In this document: piece after piece, positions 1-9,073 of the stretch
Layout: every line of letters begins with the position of its first letter
Position numbering within the stretch: position 1 is the stretch's first letter
From: an uncultured bacterium
Lineage (GTDB): Bacteria; Verrucomicrobiota; Lentisphaeria; Oligosphaerales; Oligosphaeraceae
NCBI GenBank assembly: GCA_902776645.1
Contig: CACYQT010000046.1
Span: 1 to 64,000 of the forward strand
Reading direction: 5' to 3'
Length of the DNA: 64,000 bases
Notes under the pieces: generated by a model
The model's database searches: none
Seen by the model: only the letters and a program-made list of their open reading frames with translations
Told to the model about the DNA's origin: nothing
Made by a program: the position numbers and the translations under genes

Positions 1-93
1 CAATGTGGCGTAGTCCTGTTTGCCGTAGATGGCCGGTTCGCGGATGCCAAGCATGTTGAGATTCGGGCCGTTTAATACAAGAATGTTTTTCAT
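1..93 (-). CDS. aroQ: Type II 3-dehydroquinate dehydratase, N-terminal part
   Basis: The 31 codons at the window edge read on the minus strand give the characteristic N-terminus of type II dehydroquinases: a hydrophobic strand followed by NGPNLNMLGIREPAIYG, which carries the conserved NGPNLN segment and the active-site Tyr of the family. The enzyme converts 3-dehydroquinate to 3-dehydroshikimate in the shikimate pathway in the cytosol. The rest of the gene lies outside the window. No purine-rich ribosome-binding site is visible before the ATG. It is divergent from the beta-helix gene starting at 212, with 118 bp between them containing a short GC-rich palindrome (about 110-132). Confidence 0.9.
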   Translation of the reverse strand, partial: MKNILVLNGPNLNMLGIREPAIYGKQDYATL

Positions 94-211
94 GGGAGGG
101 GAGGATGTGCCGTCGGCGTCTCGCCGTCGGCGAAATATTGGGAAGAAAAATATTTGTTTCATACTGTAAACTTTGGGTAAATAAAATCAAATTGAGGCAC
201 AGGAGAAAACG

Positions 212-2233
212 ATGAGCGAGACGATTCTGTATCTGGCGTCGGATGGAAACAACGCGAACGACGGCGTGGCGGCTCCGATGGCGACGATCGACGGCGCGGT
301 GGCGCGCCTTCGGGAGATGCGCAACCGTGGCACGCTTCGGCTGCCTGCGCGTATTCTGCTCCGTGGCGGCGTGTACCATGTCGCGAAAACGATTGAACTG
401 GATACGGACTTCCCGCTGACGATTGCCGCCGCCGATGGCGAAACCGCCGTCATCGACGGCGGTTGTGAACTGAACGGCTGGCATGAAGTGACGGTCAACG
501 GCAGGAAGGCGTGGCAGGCGACGGCCGCGTTTCCCGTGCAGGAACTGTATTATAAAGGAAAGATGCTGAAGCGCGCGGCGTTCCCGAAGGAGGGGATGTA
601 CCGTGTGCGGAACACGACGTCGCCGTGGGGTGGCGGCCTGTTCAGCGGCGGCGACCATTTCACGACGCAGGAAGGCTCGTTCAATCCGAAATGGCACAAT
701 CTGACGGGTATCGACGTCTTCATGACGCACAAGTGGATTGAAGAGCATCTGCCTGTCAAATCGTATGATGCGGCGACGGGCGAACTGTATTCGACGCATC
801 GCTCGACATTTTTAATGACCAGCGGCGACACGGAGTACAGATTTGAAAACGTGCGCGAGGCGTTGCTGGAGCCAGGCGAATTCTATTACGACAATACGGA
901 CAATACGGTCACCGTCATTCTGGACGAACCGCTGGAGGCGGACGGCGAACATCCTGTCGCGACATGCATTGGCAATCTGCTGCGGCTGAACCATGTACGT
1001 TATTTGAACATCCGCAATCTGTCCTTCAGGCATGGCGGCGGCTACCGTCCGACATGCACGCGGCGCTATGACATTCAGGGAAAAGATTTTCCGAATTTCG
1101 CCATGCAGGAGACATGGCTGGACGAACATTCGGAGCATCCCTTCGCGGCGGCCCCGCAGGCCGCCGTGCAAGTGCCCGGAACGATTTTCATGGCCAATTC
1201 AAGCGACTGCGAAATAACGGGTTGCACGATTACGGAGACCAGCTGGTATGGCATCGAGGCGAGCGTGGGCTGCTCCAATATTTTCATCGACCACAACGAT
1301 CTGCACGAACTGGGCGCGGGCGGCGTCCGCATCGGCGGCGCGGCGGCAAATGATCCGACAGAATTACGGACGTCCCGCGTGACGGTGACGAACAACCATA
1401 TCCACGACGGCGGGCTGGTTTTCGCCAGCGGCGTCGGTGTGCTCATCACGCATGCCTACGGTAATTTGGTAGAGCACAACCACATCCATGATCTGTTCTA
1501 TTCCGGCGTGTCGGCCGGCTGGAACTGGGGCTTCGGCGAAACGGTCGCGCGGGAGAACCGCATCGGTTGGAATCTCATCCATGATCTCGGCAAGGGAATC
1601 CTCTCCGACATGGGCGGTGTCTATCTGCTTGGAATCCAGCCTGGTACGCGTGTCTACAGCAATTACATCGCCAACGTGAAACGCCGCTACTACGGCGGGT
1701 GGGGCATCTATACCGACGAAGGCTCCTCCCATGTCGTCGTGGAGAACAATATCTGCACGGACTGCTCCAGCGAGGCGTACCATCAGCATTTCGGGCGTGA
1801 GAACACGTTGCGCTACAACATCTTCGCCTTTGGCAACGACGCCGTGTTGGCGATCGCTCGCGGACAGGAGTTCGCAGGCGTCTTCCCCGGGCTGAATTTC
1901 TCCAACGCGCTGTCCAGCTACAACAACGTGTTTGTGACGAACGGCAAGCCGTTCATCCGTTCCGGCAACGAGAAGCATCTGCAACGGCCGACGTTCCTTG
2001 CGGAGAACAGCATCTTCTTCAACGCGGAGGGCAAATTCCCGCCGATCGCGGTTTCCGGCGAATGGAAATGCGATTTGGACGAATGGCAGAAACGCGGCTT
2101 CGACCGCGGCGCTATCATCGCGGATCCAGGCTTCAACGACTTGTCAAAACGCGACTTCAGCTTTGGAAAGGATTCGCTTTTGGGCCGTTTGGGCTTCCCG
2201 ATGCTGGACATGAAGGAAATAGGAATCCAGTAG
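212..2233 (+). CDS. Right-handed parallel beta-helix protein, GH141/GH120-like glycosidase candidate
   Basis: The 673-residue product opens with a LYLASDGNNANDG segment and a TIDGAVARLREM helix, then VIDGG and a GW-containing strand. This is the typical start of beta-helix glycosidases of the GH141/GH120 type that act on xylan or fucosylated pectin side chains. Residues of about 260-600 form repeated N-rich rungs of a right-handed parallel helix. The conserved SDMGGVYLLG (about 462) and GIYTDEGSS (about 497) segments are the acidic patches where catalytic carboxylates sit in such families. There is no signal peptide, so the protein should be cytosolic. An AGGAG ribosome-binding site lies 7 bases before the ATG. 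The exact GH family and substrate cannot be fixed by eye. Confidence 0.75.
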   Translation: MSETILYLASDGNNANDGVAAPMATIDGAVARLREMRNRGTLRLPARILLRGGVYHVAKTIELDTDFPLTIAAADGETAVIDGGCELNGWHEVTVNGRKAWQATAAFPVQELYYKGKMLKRAAFPKEGMYRVRNTTSPWGGGLFSGGDHFTTQEGSFNPKWHNLTGIDVFMTHKWIEEHLPVKSYDAATGELYSTHRSTFLMTSGDTEYRFENVREALLEPGEFYYDNTDNTVTVILDEPLEADGEHPVATCIGNLLRLNHVRYLNIRNLSFRHGGGYRPTCTRRYDIQGKDFPNFAMQETWLDEHSEHPFAAAPQAAVQVPGTIFMANSSDCEITGCTITETSWYGIEASVGCSNIFIDHNDLHELGAGGVRIGGAAANDPTELRTSRVTVTNNHIHDGGLVFASGVGVLITHAYGNLVEHNHIHDLFYSGVSAGWNWGFGETVARENRIGWNLIHDLGKGILSDMGGVYLLGIQPGTRVYSNYIANVKRRYYGGWGIYTDEGSSHVVVENNICTDCSSEAYHQHFGRENTLRYNIFAFGNDAVLAIARGQEFAGVFPGLNFSNALSSYNNVFVTNGKPFIRSGNEKHLQRPTFLAENSIFFNAEGKFPPIAVSGEWKCDLDEWQKRGFDRGAIIADPGFNDLSKRDFSFGKDSLLGRLGFPMLDMKEIGIQ

Positions 2234-2237
2234 AAAG

Positions 2238-2306
2238 TGGTTAGTGGTTAGTGGCTAGTGGGTAGCCTAGACGTCTAGAAGCCTAGAAGCCTAGGAGCCT
2301 AGGAGC
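2238..2306. repeat. Intergenic low-complexity repeat (gttagtg and cctagaag units)
   Basis: After the stop codon comes a run of gttagtg heptamers followed by about six imperfect copies of cctagaag or cctaggag. The same two unit types recur near 30456 and 47870, always between genes, so this belongs to a dispersed intergenic repeat family. Confidence 0.8.
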
Positions 2307-2367
2307 CTAGATTTGTTAGAGCCGCTAGATTTGCGCCCCTCCCGTATTGCCTTAACTTTTTCCAAAA

Positions 2368-4341
2368 CTACCGGTGCTGTTGCTGTTGCCGGCGGTATGC
2401 CTCGCGGCGGGGATCCGGCTTGGGATCCAGCGGCTTCATGTCGGTTTGCAGATAGAAGGATTTAAGCGGTTCGTATCCAAGCTCTTTCGTAAGCTCGTCC
2501 CATGCCTTGGGAAGCTCGATCTTCACCGTCGCAAAACCGCCGCCAGGCACGCAAAGCGACTTGTTGCGGTTGGCGTCGCCTGTAATCAGAATGGCCGTCT
2601 TCCCTTCCTGCATGACGGGAACCGTCTCGACCGTCTCCTTGCCAGACCAACCGAGCCACGGCGGCGTCTTCGTGACGGCGCTTCCTTCGTTGCCGCCGAT
2701 GCGCTTCGCATGCTGTTTGACGGAATATGTATTTGGATTGAAAGCACTTCCGGGATTTCCCCAGTAATTGGCGTAGGCACGTTCCTCCAACGGGCGCCGC
2801 GCCGTCTGCACCAATGCCTTCTCCAGGGCCTCCTTGCTCTTGTAGGCCGTCGCCAAATCGCGGGCCACGAATTCGGTGACGAGCATCGTGCGATAGACGA
2901 ACGGCGTGCCGCTGCCGACGGCGAACTGTTCCTTCTCAACGGCGTCCCATGCCATCATTTCCATGATTTTCTTGGCGTCGGAAGTCGCTGGCGCCAAGTT
3001 GTTTCCCCATGAAAGAGCGGATGCCGCCGTCAATGTGTTCACGTTCACGCCGTAGCCGTTCTGCATGTTCCACGGCATCCAGCCGAGTTTGATGGCGGCC
3101 TTTTCGTCTTCCGCAAGGCACCACGGCATCAGATAGCCGAACGTGCCCATCCTGTTCTCCTTCACATAGTAGCCGCCGAGATTCAGCATGGCGAGATTGA
3201 TGAAACGGCCGATGCGGGCGTTCTTCTGCGTGGAGATTTCGCCTTGGGCGCAGTCGATGCCCAACTGGCGGGCGAGCGGGCCGTTCAGCCAGCAGAAGGG
3301 CGTCCATGCATGGGTGCTGGCCAGCGTCTTGCGGAATTCGCCGTAGCCCATGGCCTGGGTGAAGGCGATGAGTATCGGCATGAATTCGGCGGGGCAGCCG
3401 GACATGACACCGTTGACGGCGACGTGGCGGACGGTCGTCTTGCGGAAGGCGACAGGCAGTTCGGCGACGACAGCGTCGGGCCGTTTGTCTGTGAATTTAA
3501 GGAATTGCGCGACACGTTCTTCCGTCGGCGGCACGATCGGGAGGCCGTCCGTCCATCCCATTTCCGCGAAATAATGGTTGACTTCGTCATATGTTCCCGT
3601 GAAGACGATGCCGTTGGTTTCATTGGCAACGGATTGCGACGCTTTGATTTCCTCCTCCGTGAACGGCGTCGTCAAGGCCTTCAGGATCTGCGGCCACAGG
3701 ATGTTCCGCGTGTTGTCTCGCAATTCGTCGCGCGTATGGGAGGCGAAGGCTCCCGGATATTCCGCAACTCGTTGGATGGGAACGCCTGCCGCCGTTGCCG
3801 CCGAACGGGCCTGATCGACGAAGCCCGGAGCCGCGATCATGACCGACGGGATGCCCATATGTTCCGCCGCGATGCAGGATCCGGTCTCCTTCGGCGTGCA
3901 AAGCCCGCAGCCGCCGTTGCCGGAGATGACCGCCTGGATGCCGTATTCCTTCAGTTTCTTCTGGAATTCGTCCTTTTCGTGGCGGATGACGCCTGGCGCG
4001 GGCCATGGGCCGGCGGCGCCGATTTCGCTGAGAAGATAGATTTTCGCAGTCGGATACTTGGCCAGAATCAGCCGTCTGAGTTCGGGATGGGTGACGGACG
4101 CCATGAAACTTCCGCCGACGATGGCGATTTTCTTGCCGTCCAGCGTGTCGAGCCGCGGCGCCTGCGTGATTTTCTTGATCGTGCCCGGCCCGATGGGCGA
4201 AAGGACGGCGTAAGTGCCGTTCTGACCGTCTTTGACGATGCCCGGCAAGGTGCAGGATCCATCGACGCATTCCGGATCCACGGCGGCGAAAGCAGTGCTT
4301 AATATCGTTGCAAATAACGTCATGACAATGCGTAGTTTCAT
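2368..4341 (-). CDS. Exported UGSC-family (Cys form) two-domain protein
   Basis: The start at 4341 is chosen because it follows an AAGGAG site and gives a signal peptide (about residues 1-20, ending AFAA). Starting further upstream would translate an intergenic repeat. Residues of about 40-225 match the UGSC family, named for a Sec/Cys-Gly-Ser-Cys motif. Here the motif reads CGLC at C145-C148, so no selenocysteine is used. From about residue 245 a second conserved domain follows, with GWTDGLPIVPPT (262-273) and AVNGVMSGCPAEFMP (about 318-332), which is normally found with or beside UGSC proteins. Total length is 657 residues. The reaction is not established; a thiol redox or thiol-based chemistry role in the periplasm is inference. 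The fusion plus export signal is unusual. Confidence 0.75.
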   Translation of the reverse strand: MKLRIVMTLFATILSTAFAAVDPECVDGSCTLPGIVKDGQNGTYAVLSPIGPGTIKKITQAPRLDTLDGKKIAIVGGSFMASVTHPELRRLILAKYPTAKIYLLSEIGAAGPWPAPGVIRHEKDEFQKKLKEYGIQAVISGNGGCGLCTPKETGSCIAAEHMGIPSVMIAAPGFVDQARSAATAAGVPIQRVAEYPGAFASHTRDELRDNTRNILWPQILKALTTPFTEEEIKASQSVANETNGIVFTGTYDEVNHYFAEMGWTDGLPIVPPTEERVAQFLKFTDKRPDAVVAELPVAFRKTTVRHVAVNGVMSGCPAEFMPILIAFTQAMGYGEFRKTLASTHAWTPFCWLNGPLARQLGIDCAQGEISTQKNARIGRFINLAMLNLGGYYVKENRMGTFGYLMPWCLAEDEKAAIKLGWMPWNMQNGYGVNVNTLTAASALSWGNNLAPATSDAKKIMEMMAWDAVEKEQFAVGSGTPFVYRTMLVTEFVARDLATAYKSKEALEKALVQTARRPLEERAYANYWGNPGSAFNPNTYSVKQHAKRIGGNEGSAVTKTPPWLGWSGKETVETVPVMQEGKTAILITGDANRNKSLCVPGGGFATVKIELPKAWDELTKELGYEPLKSFYLQTDMKPLDPKPDPRREAYRRQQQQHR

Positions 4342-4398
4342 AGATGCTCCTTGTGGTGCCATACCCTTTGTGGTGGTTGTTGAGCAATTGCAAGACTC

Positions 4399-4523
4399 GT
4401 GGTAGCAAGGCCGTCTCGGCCTTGTCAAGGGCGGGGACGTCCTTGCTACCTCCTGTTTCGAGTGGTAGCAAGGCCGTCTCGGCCTTGTCAAGGGCGGGGA
4501 CGCCCTTGCTACCTCCTGTTTCG
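4399..4523. repeat. Two tandem copies of a 63-bp palindromic repeat
   Basis: Copies at 4399-4460 and 4462-4523 are nearly identical (a C/T difference in the GGACG[T/C]CC segment). Each begins ggtagcaagg and ends ccttgctacc, so each can fold into a long hairpin. They lie upstream of the UGSC gene start and create a spurious 50-residue N-terminal extension in that frame. Confidence 0.85.
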
Positions 4524-4771
4524 TAATTGCCTCTGTTCTCTCTTCAAATCGGTTTCGTCTTTGCGCATTTGACGTGTGTCAGTCAAGAAACGCGCAGATG
4601 AAAGAATTATTGTATTGGCAAGAGAGTCCATTGGATGAAACTGGTTGAGACCTTTGCTTGGGGACCAATTTGAAAATTTACACAAAAAATGCAAAAATCA
4701 GAAATAATGGCATATTATCAGCATGATTAAGCAACAAAAAAGACAGGAAATTGTAAAAACAATCAGTTTAC

Positions 4772-7129
4772 ATGAATGACAATTACCTTACTATAACTAA
4801 ATCAAATTCCATTTTTATAATGGTTTTTATGGCCTGTTTGATAGTTTCCAAATTGATTGCCGCACCTGTCAATGCGCTGAATGTCAAAGACTTCGGCGCG
4901 GTCGGCGACGGCGTGGCCGATGACACGGCGGCGATCCAGAAGGCGATTGCCGCTTCGACTGAACGGAAGGCGAACATCCTGTTGGCGCGACAGCCGATGG
5001 TGGACGACCTGCCGGAGCTCGCGCATCTCAAGGCGTTGAGCACCACGACGGAAAACACCATCCAGCCGGAAGTCTTTCTGCCGAAGGGAGTTTACCGTGT
5101 GAGCAAGACGTTGGTGGCGGGATCGTTGGTGCTGCGGGGCGAAAACGGTACGGTCATCCGGATGGACAATCCGTCGCAGGACATCCTCTACAGCCATTGG
5201 GGCTATCGTGTACGGGTCAGCAATGTGACGTTCGACGGCGGCCGTCGACAATTGCTGCTTTACACGGGCAACAACGACATGGCGAATTTCTGCGTGGAGG
5301 GCTGTGTCTTCCGAAATTCCTCTGCCGCCGCCATTTGGAGCCACAACTACCGTCGGCCCGGCGGTCATGATTTCAGTACGATGACCATGGGACCGTATAC
5401 CGTTGAAAATACGCCGGACGGCCCCAAACTGACGCCGAACGACGAGTCACAGCCATATTTCGCGCATTCCACACTGGCCATCGTCTCCGACTGCCGCTTC
5501 GAGGAGTGCGCCACGGCCGTCGACATGGCGACGGACGGTTGCCAGCTGGAACGTTGTGTTTTTGTTACGTCGAAACCGCTTGAACAGCCGGCCTTTGTGG
5601 GTGGCATGTTCAATCGCTACGTGGATTTGGATTGCCGCGCGGCTGAAGCCGTCGGTGACAAAGCATGTTGGTTCGCAGGGCGGGGCGGCACCATTTCAGG
5701 CGGAGAATTCCGTCTGGACACACCGTCGGCCGACATGCCGGCGATCCGTTGGACAAGCGGAAAATACATCAGCGAAGTGCCGTCCGCGCTGTCGGTGCGT
5801 CATGCGCAATTTGATGGAATAGGGCAGGCCTTGCTGCGCATCGAAAACCGTGTGGCCGAAAATTCGCCGCAACTGCTGGATTTCGATGGTGTGACGGTTG
5901 AAGGAATATCTTCTCGGATTCCCGCTGTCGTTTGGGAAGTGCCGTTCAATCTGGAACTTGCACAAAAATTCCATTACAATTTCAAGCCCGCGCTTGATAT
6001 TTTCGAAGGCGCGAAGATGACCGTAGAACCGCCGTATCTATGGAGCATCACGCGTTGCAAAGGGCTTTCCACCGCAGATATTCCCGCTGTATTTTCACTC
6101 AATAAAAATGGTGATGTCACGCCTGAACAGGAGACGACATTTGCCGTGGAACGGCCTGCGCCGCCAACTGTCGTTGCTGAAGCTAAGTTTCTGGATGCAC
6201 GTGATTTCGGTGTGGATGATGATCCGGACTCCGACGACACCGCTGCGTTGCAGTCGCTTTTCGCGGCGGCTCGAAAGGAGATTGCTCCAGTTTGCATCCT
6301 CTTGCCGCCCATTCTGATGCGAATCTCACAACCATTGGAACTGCCAGCCGAATGCAGCATCACCGTGCGGGGCAATGGCTGCCTGTTGCAGAGCAATCAA
6401 GACATGCCGATTTTCCATGGTGTGAATGTGAAAACACTGTCCGTCGAGCATCTGCGTCTGGCGTGGGGCAGCGTGGCCTTTGACGTGACCGAATCGCCTA
6501 AAGCGTTGGTGCATATCGACAAATGTTTCTTTTACCAGCAACGGAAGTGCGCGGTGAAATTTGCAGGTGGAAAACACAATGATGCCGCCGTGACCGTTTC
6601 ACGTTGCACGTTTGTCTCGCCTGTGCAGGGCGTGGACAGCGATGCCGCGACGACGTGGCTGGAGAATAATTGGGCGAGCACCAATGGCCGTCAGGACCGC
6701 CAGTCTTTCATTGTGAATCGCGGCAACATGCACTGCTGGGGGCTGCTTGGCGTGCCCATGCCGATGAAGGATCATGGGCGCAACCATCTTCCGATTGTTC
6801 CGAACTGGCCGTTCGCCAATGACTTGCGGTGGTTTGACAATTATGCTCGGCTTTCCGTTCGGCAAACGCGTTTTGGTGGCGAATACTATGGTTATGTTCC
6901 AGTCTTCAACTATGCGAAGGGCGGAACGATCGCCATCGAAGGCAGTTTTGCCTGTTTCGGCTTTCCTGATTGCCGAAACTGCATCGTCTATTGCGAAGCG
7001 CAGCCGTCGGAAATCCTTTTCCGCAATTTCGGTTGGGAGTGGCGCCGCGGCATCCAGCGGAGCGTCAAGACCGCTTCGCCAGATATGTCCGTTCGTGTCC
7101 TGCAACGCAATTTCCTTTGGAAGGACTGA
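4772..7129 (+). CDS. Exported pectate-lyase-superfold protein with two Pectate_lyase_3-type modules
   Basis: The 785-residue protein has a hydrophobic N-terminus (about 15-32) ending in a likely cleavage site after LIAAP, so it is probably exported. Immediately after comes LNVKDFGAVGDGVADDTAAIQ, the signature opening of the Pectate_lyase_3 (end-sheathing beta-helix) family. A degenerate second copy, ARDFGVDDDPDSDDTAALQ, starts near residue 474, so two beta-helix modules are joined. Between them are repeated strands with N, V and C-rich turns typical of parallel beta-helices. Substrate is unknown; polysaccharide depolymerisation outside the cytoplasm is likely from the fold. The ribosome-binding site is weak, and an internal ATG at codon 17 is an alternative start that still leaves a signal peptide. 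Confidence 0.75.
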   Translation: MNDNYLTITKSNSIFIMVFMACLIVSKLIAAPVNALNVKDFGAVGDGVADDTAAIQKAIAASTERKANILLARQPMVDDLPELAHLKALSTTTENTIQPEVFLPKGVYRVSKTLVAGSLVLRGENGTVIRMDNPSQDILYSHWGYRVRVSNVTFDGGRRQLLLYTGNNDMANFCVEGCVFRNSSAAAIWSHNYRRPGGHDFSTMTMGPYTVENTPDGPKLTPNDESQPYFAHSTLAIVSDCRFEECATAVDMATDGCQLERCVFVTSKPLEQPAFVGGMFNRYVDLDCRAAEAVGDKACWFAGRGGTISGGEFRLDTPSADMPAIRWTSGKYISEVPSALSVRHAQFDGIGQALLRIENRVAENSPQLLDFDGVTVEGISSRIPAVVWEVPFNLELAQKFHYNFKPALDIFEGAKMTVEPPYLWSITRCKGLSTADIPAVFSLNKNGDVTPEQETTFAVERPAPPTVVAEAKFLDARDFGVDDDPDSDDTAALQSLFAAARKEIAPVCILLPPILMRISQPLELPAECSITVRGNGCLLQSNQDMPIFHGVNVKTLSVEHLRLAWGSVAFDVTESPKALVHIDKCFFYQQRKCAVKFAGGKHNDAAVTVSRCTFVSPVQGVDSDAATTWLENNWASTNGRQDRQSFIVNRGNMHCWGLLGVPMPMKDHGRNHLPIVPNWPFANDLRWFDNYARLSVRQTRFGGEYYGYVPVFNYAKGGTIAIEGSFACFGFPDCRNCIVYCEAQPSEILFRNFGWEWRRGIQRSVKTASPDMSVRVLQRNFLWKD

Positions 7130-7149
7130 GAGGTCCTATAAAAAGAACA

Positions 7150-7178
7150 AATCCTGCAACTTGTTGAGTTGCAGGATT
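7150..7178 (-). terminator. Original chromosomal terminator of tRNA-Thr
   Basis: A perfect 12-bp stem (7150-7161 with 7167-7178) with a 5-base loop is followed on the minus strand by a T-rich stretch. Its sequence resembles the hairpin at 16007-16039 behind the intact tRNA. It is best read as the original tRNA-Thr terminator, separated from the tRNA by the insertion. Confidence 0.65.
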
Positions 7179-7186
7179 TAAGAAAC

Positions 7187-7231
7187 TGGAGCCAGCGACG
7201 GGAGTCGAACCCGTGACCTCATGATTACAAG
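7187..7231 (-). repeat. attL: 45-bp duplicate of the tRNA-Thr 3' half
   Basis: This segment is identical to 16043-16087, which is the 3' half of the intact tRNA-Thr gene from the encoded CCA end back to the anticodon. Identity stops abruptly at 7231, where the rest of the tRNA is missing. It is therefore the attachment-site scar of site-specific integration and not a functional tRNA. Confidence 0.92.
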
Positions 7232-7377
7232 ACTTGTGGTAAATGCTTTATTTTAAGTATAAATATTAAAAATCTACTATCCCTTTACTTGCCTTTTTGC
7301 GAATATGCCCTATATTTTGGGCGTGTTTGTGTTGAATTGTGTTGATTTGAGAAAACGGCAAAAAAGGAGCGATCATC

Positions 7378-8772
7378 ATGGCAAGCAAGACGGCCGGACG
7401 CGGACGGCAGAAGGGGACGGGATCAATTGTCAAACTGTCAAACCGTTTTTATCTTCGATTGAGAGAAAACGGAACAAGCAAGTCTTATCTGTTGCGGAAC
7501 GAAGACCAGACGCCATGCACAACCAGAGCGCAGGCGGAAGAGGCGGCGGAGCGTCTGAACAGGACAACGCTGGAACTAGACACGCGGGAGAAGTTCATTG
7601 AACGCGTCGCGGAAGTCCGGCAGTTGAAACGGGAGGCGACGACGACGGCCCGCGACGTCTGGGGAATTTTCGCGGCGTCCCCTAACAGACGGCAGACAAG
7701 CGAGGCGACAACGGAGCGCAACGGGAAGATCTGGGGTGCTTTCTGCGATTGGCTTGCAAATCATGGCGTGAAGCTAGCCGCCGACATTACGGCGGAGCTG
7801 GCGGGGGCGTATCTGGCGGAATACGGGGCGGATGTTTCTGCCCGCACGTTCAATGAAGTCCTTTCGACCTTGCGGGCCATCGTCACGGAGGCGGGGGCGT
7901 CCGCCGGGATCATCGACAATCCATTCACGGGGATCAAACGTCGTAAGCTGGAGACAGTATCACGGCGGGAGTTTACGGAGGAACAGGTGCAGAAAATCTT
8001 TGACGGCTTTCAGACGGGATTTCCCTACAAGACCAGAGTATCGCAGCTGACAACAGGACGCCAGCGGATAGAATACGAGACGACGGGTGTTTACATGCCG
8101 ATGCATGCCGAGGAAATGGAAGTCCTGCTGAAGTTCTGCTGTTATACGGGGGCCGATGGTGAGACGGGCTGTCTTATGGAATGGAGCGGCATTGATCTAG
8201 CAGGTAACACGATTTCATATGTCCGCTCCAAAACGCGAAAGTCAAAGAAAAAGAAGAAAGTCATCACGCTTCCAATACATTCTGTATTACGCGAGGCGTT
8301 GGAAAAGGCTTTGACGTGGCGTAAAGTTGATTGTCCTTATGTCTTGCCGCGTGTCGCGGCCCGTTACAAGCAAAATCGTTTTGGCGTCCAGAAGGACGTC
8401 CAGAAGATTATCCGATTGGCGACAGGCGTCGAAGTGACGGAAAAGGCCGAAGACACGCAGACACAACGGGCGATAGGGGCTTGCAGGTACAGCCTGCATA
8501 GTTTCCGCCATACGTTTGCCTCTTTTGCCATCAATGCAGGCGTTCCGGTGCCTGTGGTACAAGATATTATAGGGCATGGATCGCCAATCATGACCTTGCA
8601 TTATTCGCATATATCAACCGAGGCAAAGCAGAAGGCCGTCGCGGCCCTTCCTGTCATGGGAGCGGACGCAAAGGACGTCACGCGGGACGCTCTTCTATTG
8701 CAGGCGCGGGAGATCATCGAGGCCATGGACGTCGAGGATCTGCGGGCCTTTGTTGAATCCCGCAAGCGTTGA
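7378..8772 (+). CDS. Tyrosine recombinase / phage-type integrase
   Basis: The 464-residue protein sits just inside attL and starts behind an AAGGAG site. Residues of about 20-70 form a basic N-terminal arm-binding region, 95-190 a SAM-like core-binding domain, and 200-440 the catalytic domain. HSFRHTF supplies the His-x-x-Arg box, GHGSPIMTLHYSH supplies the second His and the Tyr nucleophile, and a Lys-rich beta-hairpin (RSKTRKSKKKKK) supplies the catalytic Lys. The position of the first catalytic Arg (usually TGxR) reads TGADGE, with Asp in place of Arg. It should integrate and excise the element at tRNA-Thr, unless this substitution disables it. A strong terminator follows the gene. Confidence 0.92.
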   Translation: MASKTAGRGRQKGTGSIVKLSNRFYLRLRENGTSKSYLLRNEDQTPCTTRAQAEEAAERLNRTTLELDTREKFIERVAEVRQLKREATTTARDVWGIFAASPNRRQTSEATTERNGKIWGAFCDWLANHGVKLAADITAELAGAYLAEYGADVSARTFNEVLSTLRAIVTEAGASAGIIDNPFTGIKRRKLETVSRREFTEEQVQKIFDGFQTGFPYKTRVSQLTTGRQRIEYETTGVYMPMHAEEMEVLLKFCCYTGADGETGCLMEWSGIDLAGNTISYVRSKTRKSKKKKKVITLPIHSVLREALEKALTWRKVDCPYVLPRVAARYKQNRFGVQKDVQKIIRLATGVEVTEKAEDTQTQRAIGACRYSLHSFRHTFASFAINAGVPVPVVQDIIGHGSPIMTLHYSHISTEAKQKAVAALPVMGADAKDVTRDALLLQAREIIEAMDVEDLRAFVESRKR

Positions 8773-8796
8773 GGCTCAGACATAGAGGCGACCAGA

Positions 8797-8830
8797 AGCC
8801 GACGGCGAAATTCACGCCGTCGGCTTTTTT
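8797..8830 (+). terminator. Rho-independent terminator after the integrase gene
   Basis: A perfect 12-bp GC-rich stem (8797-8808 with 8815-8826) and 6-base loop is followed by a T run. A further outer pairing of the acataga/tctatgt type extends the hairpin to about 8779-8839. Confidence 0.9.
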
Positions 8831-9073
8831 GCGTCTATGTAAAAAATATGCCGATTGTTTTTGAATAATATGGAGTATCCTTTGATAGTACAATGTACAG
8901 ATTGACATATCAACGTAAGACTTAAGCAAACGAATGAATGAAAAGCGTTAATTTCGACCTTGTTAATTATATATTTGGTGAAGCGAGAAACTATGCGATA
9001 TTAATCGTATTCTTTAATTTTTTCTTTTGATAAATTAGAAAAATTAGGTAACAACGAAAAAAAGGAGAAAAGC

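Noticed and set aside
3890-3930. Selenocysteine in the UGSC protein
   Set aside because: The motif codons are TGC/TGC-type Cys (CGLC); there is no in-frame TGA.
3244-4302. Long plus-strand frame of 352 codons
   Set aside because: It is antisense to the well-supported UGSC gene and has the Arg/Gly/Asp-rich composition of a GC-rich shadow frame. The same applies to 20655-21698, 30612-31814, 32500-33657 and 35201-36103.
2368-4491. N-terminal extension of the UGSC gene to 4491
   Set aside because: The extra 50 residues are a translation of the 63-bp palindromic repeat. The ATG at 4341 has a ribosome-binding site and a signal peptide.
7187-7231. Second functional tRNA-Thr
   Set aside because: Only the 3' half up to the anticodon is present; the 5' half is replaced by unrelated sequence.
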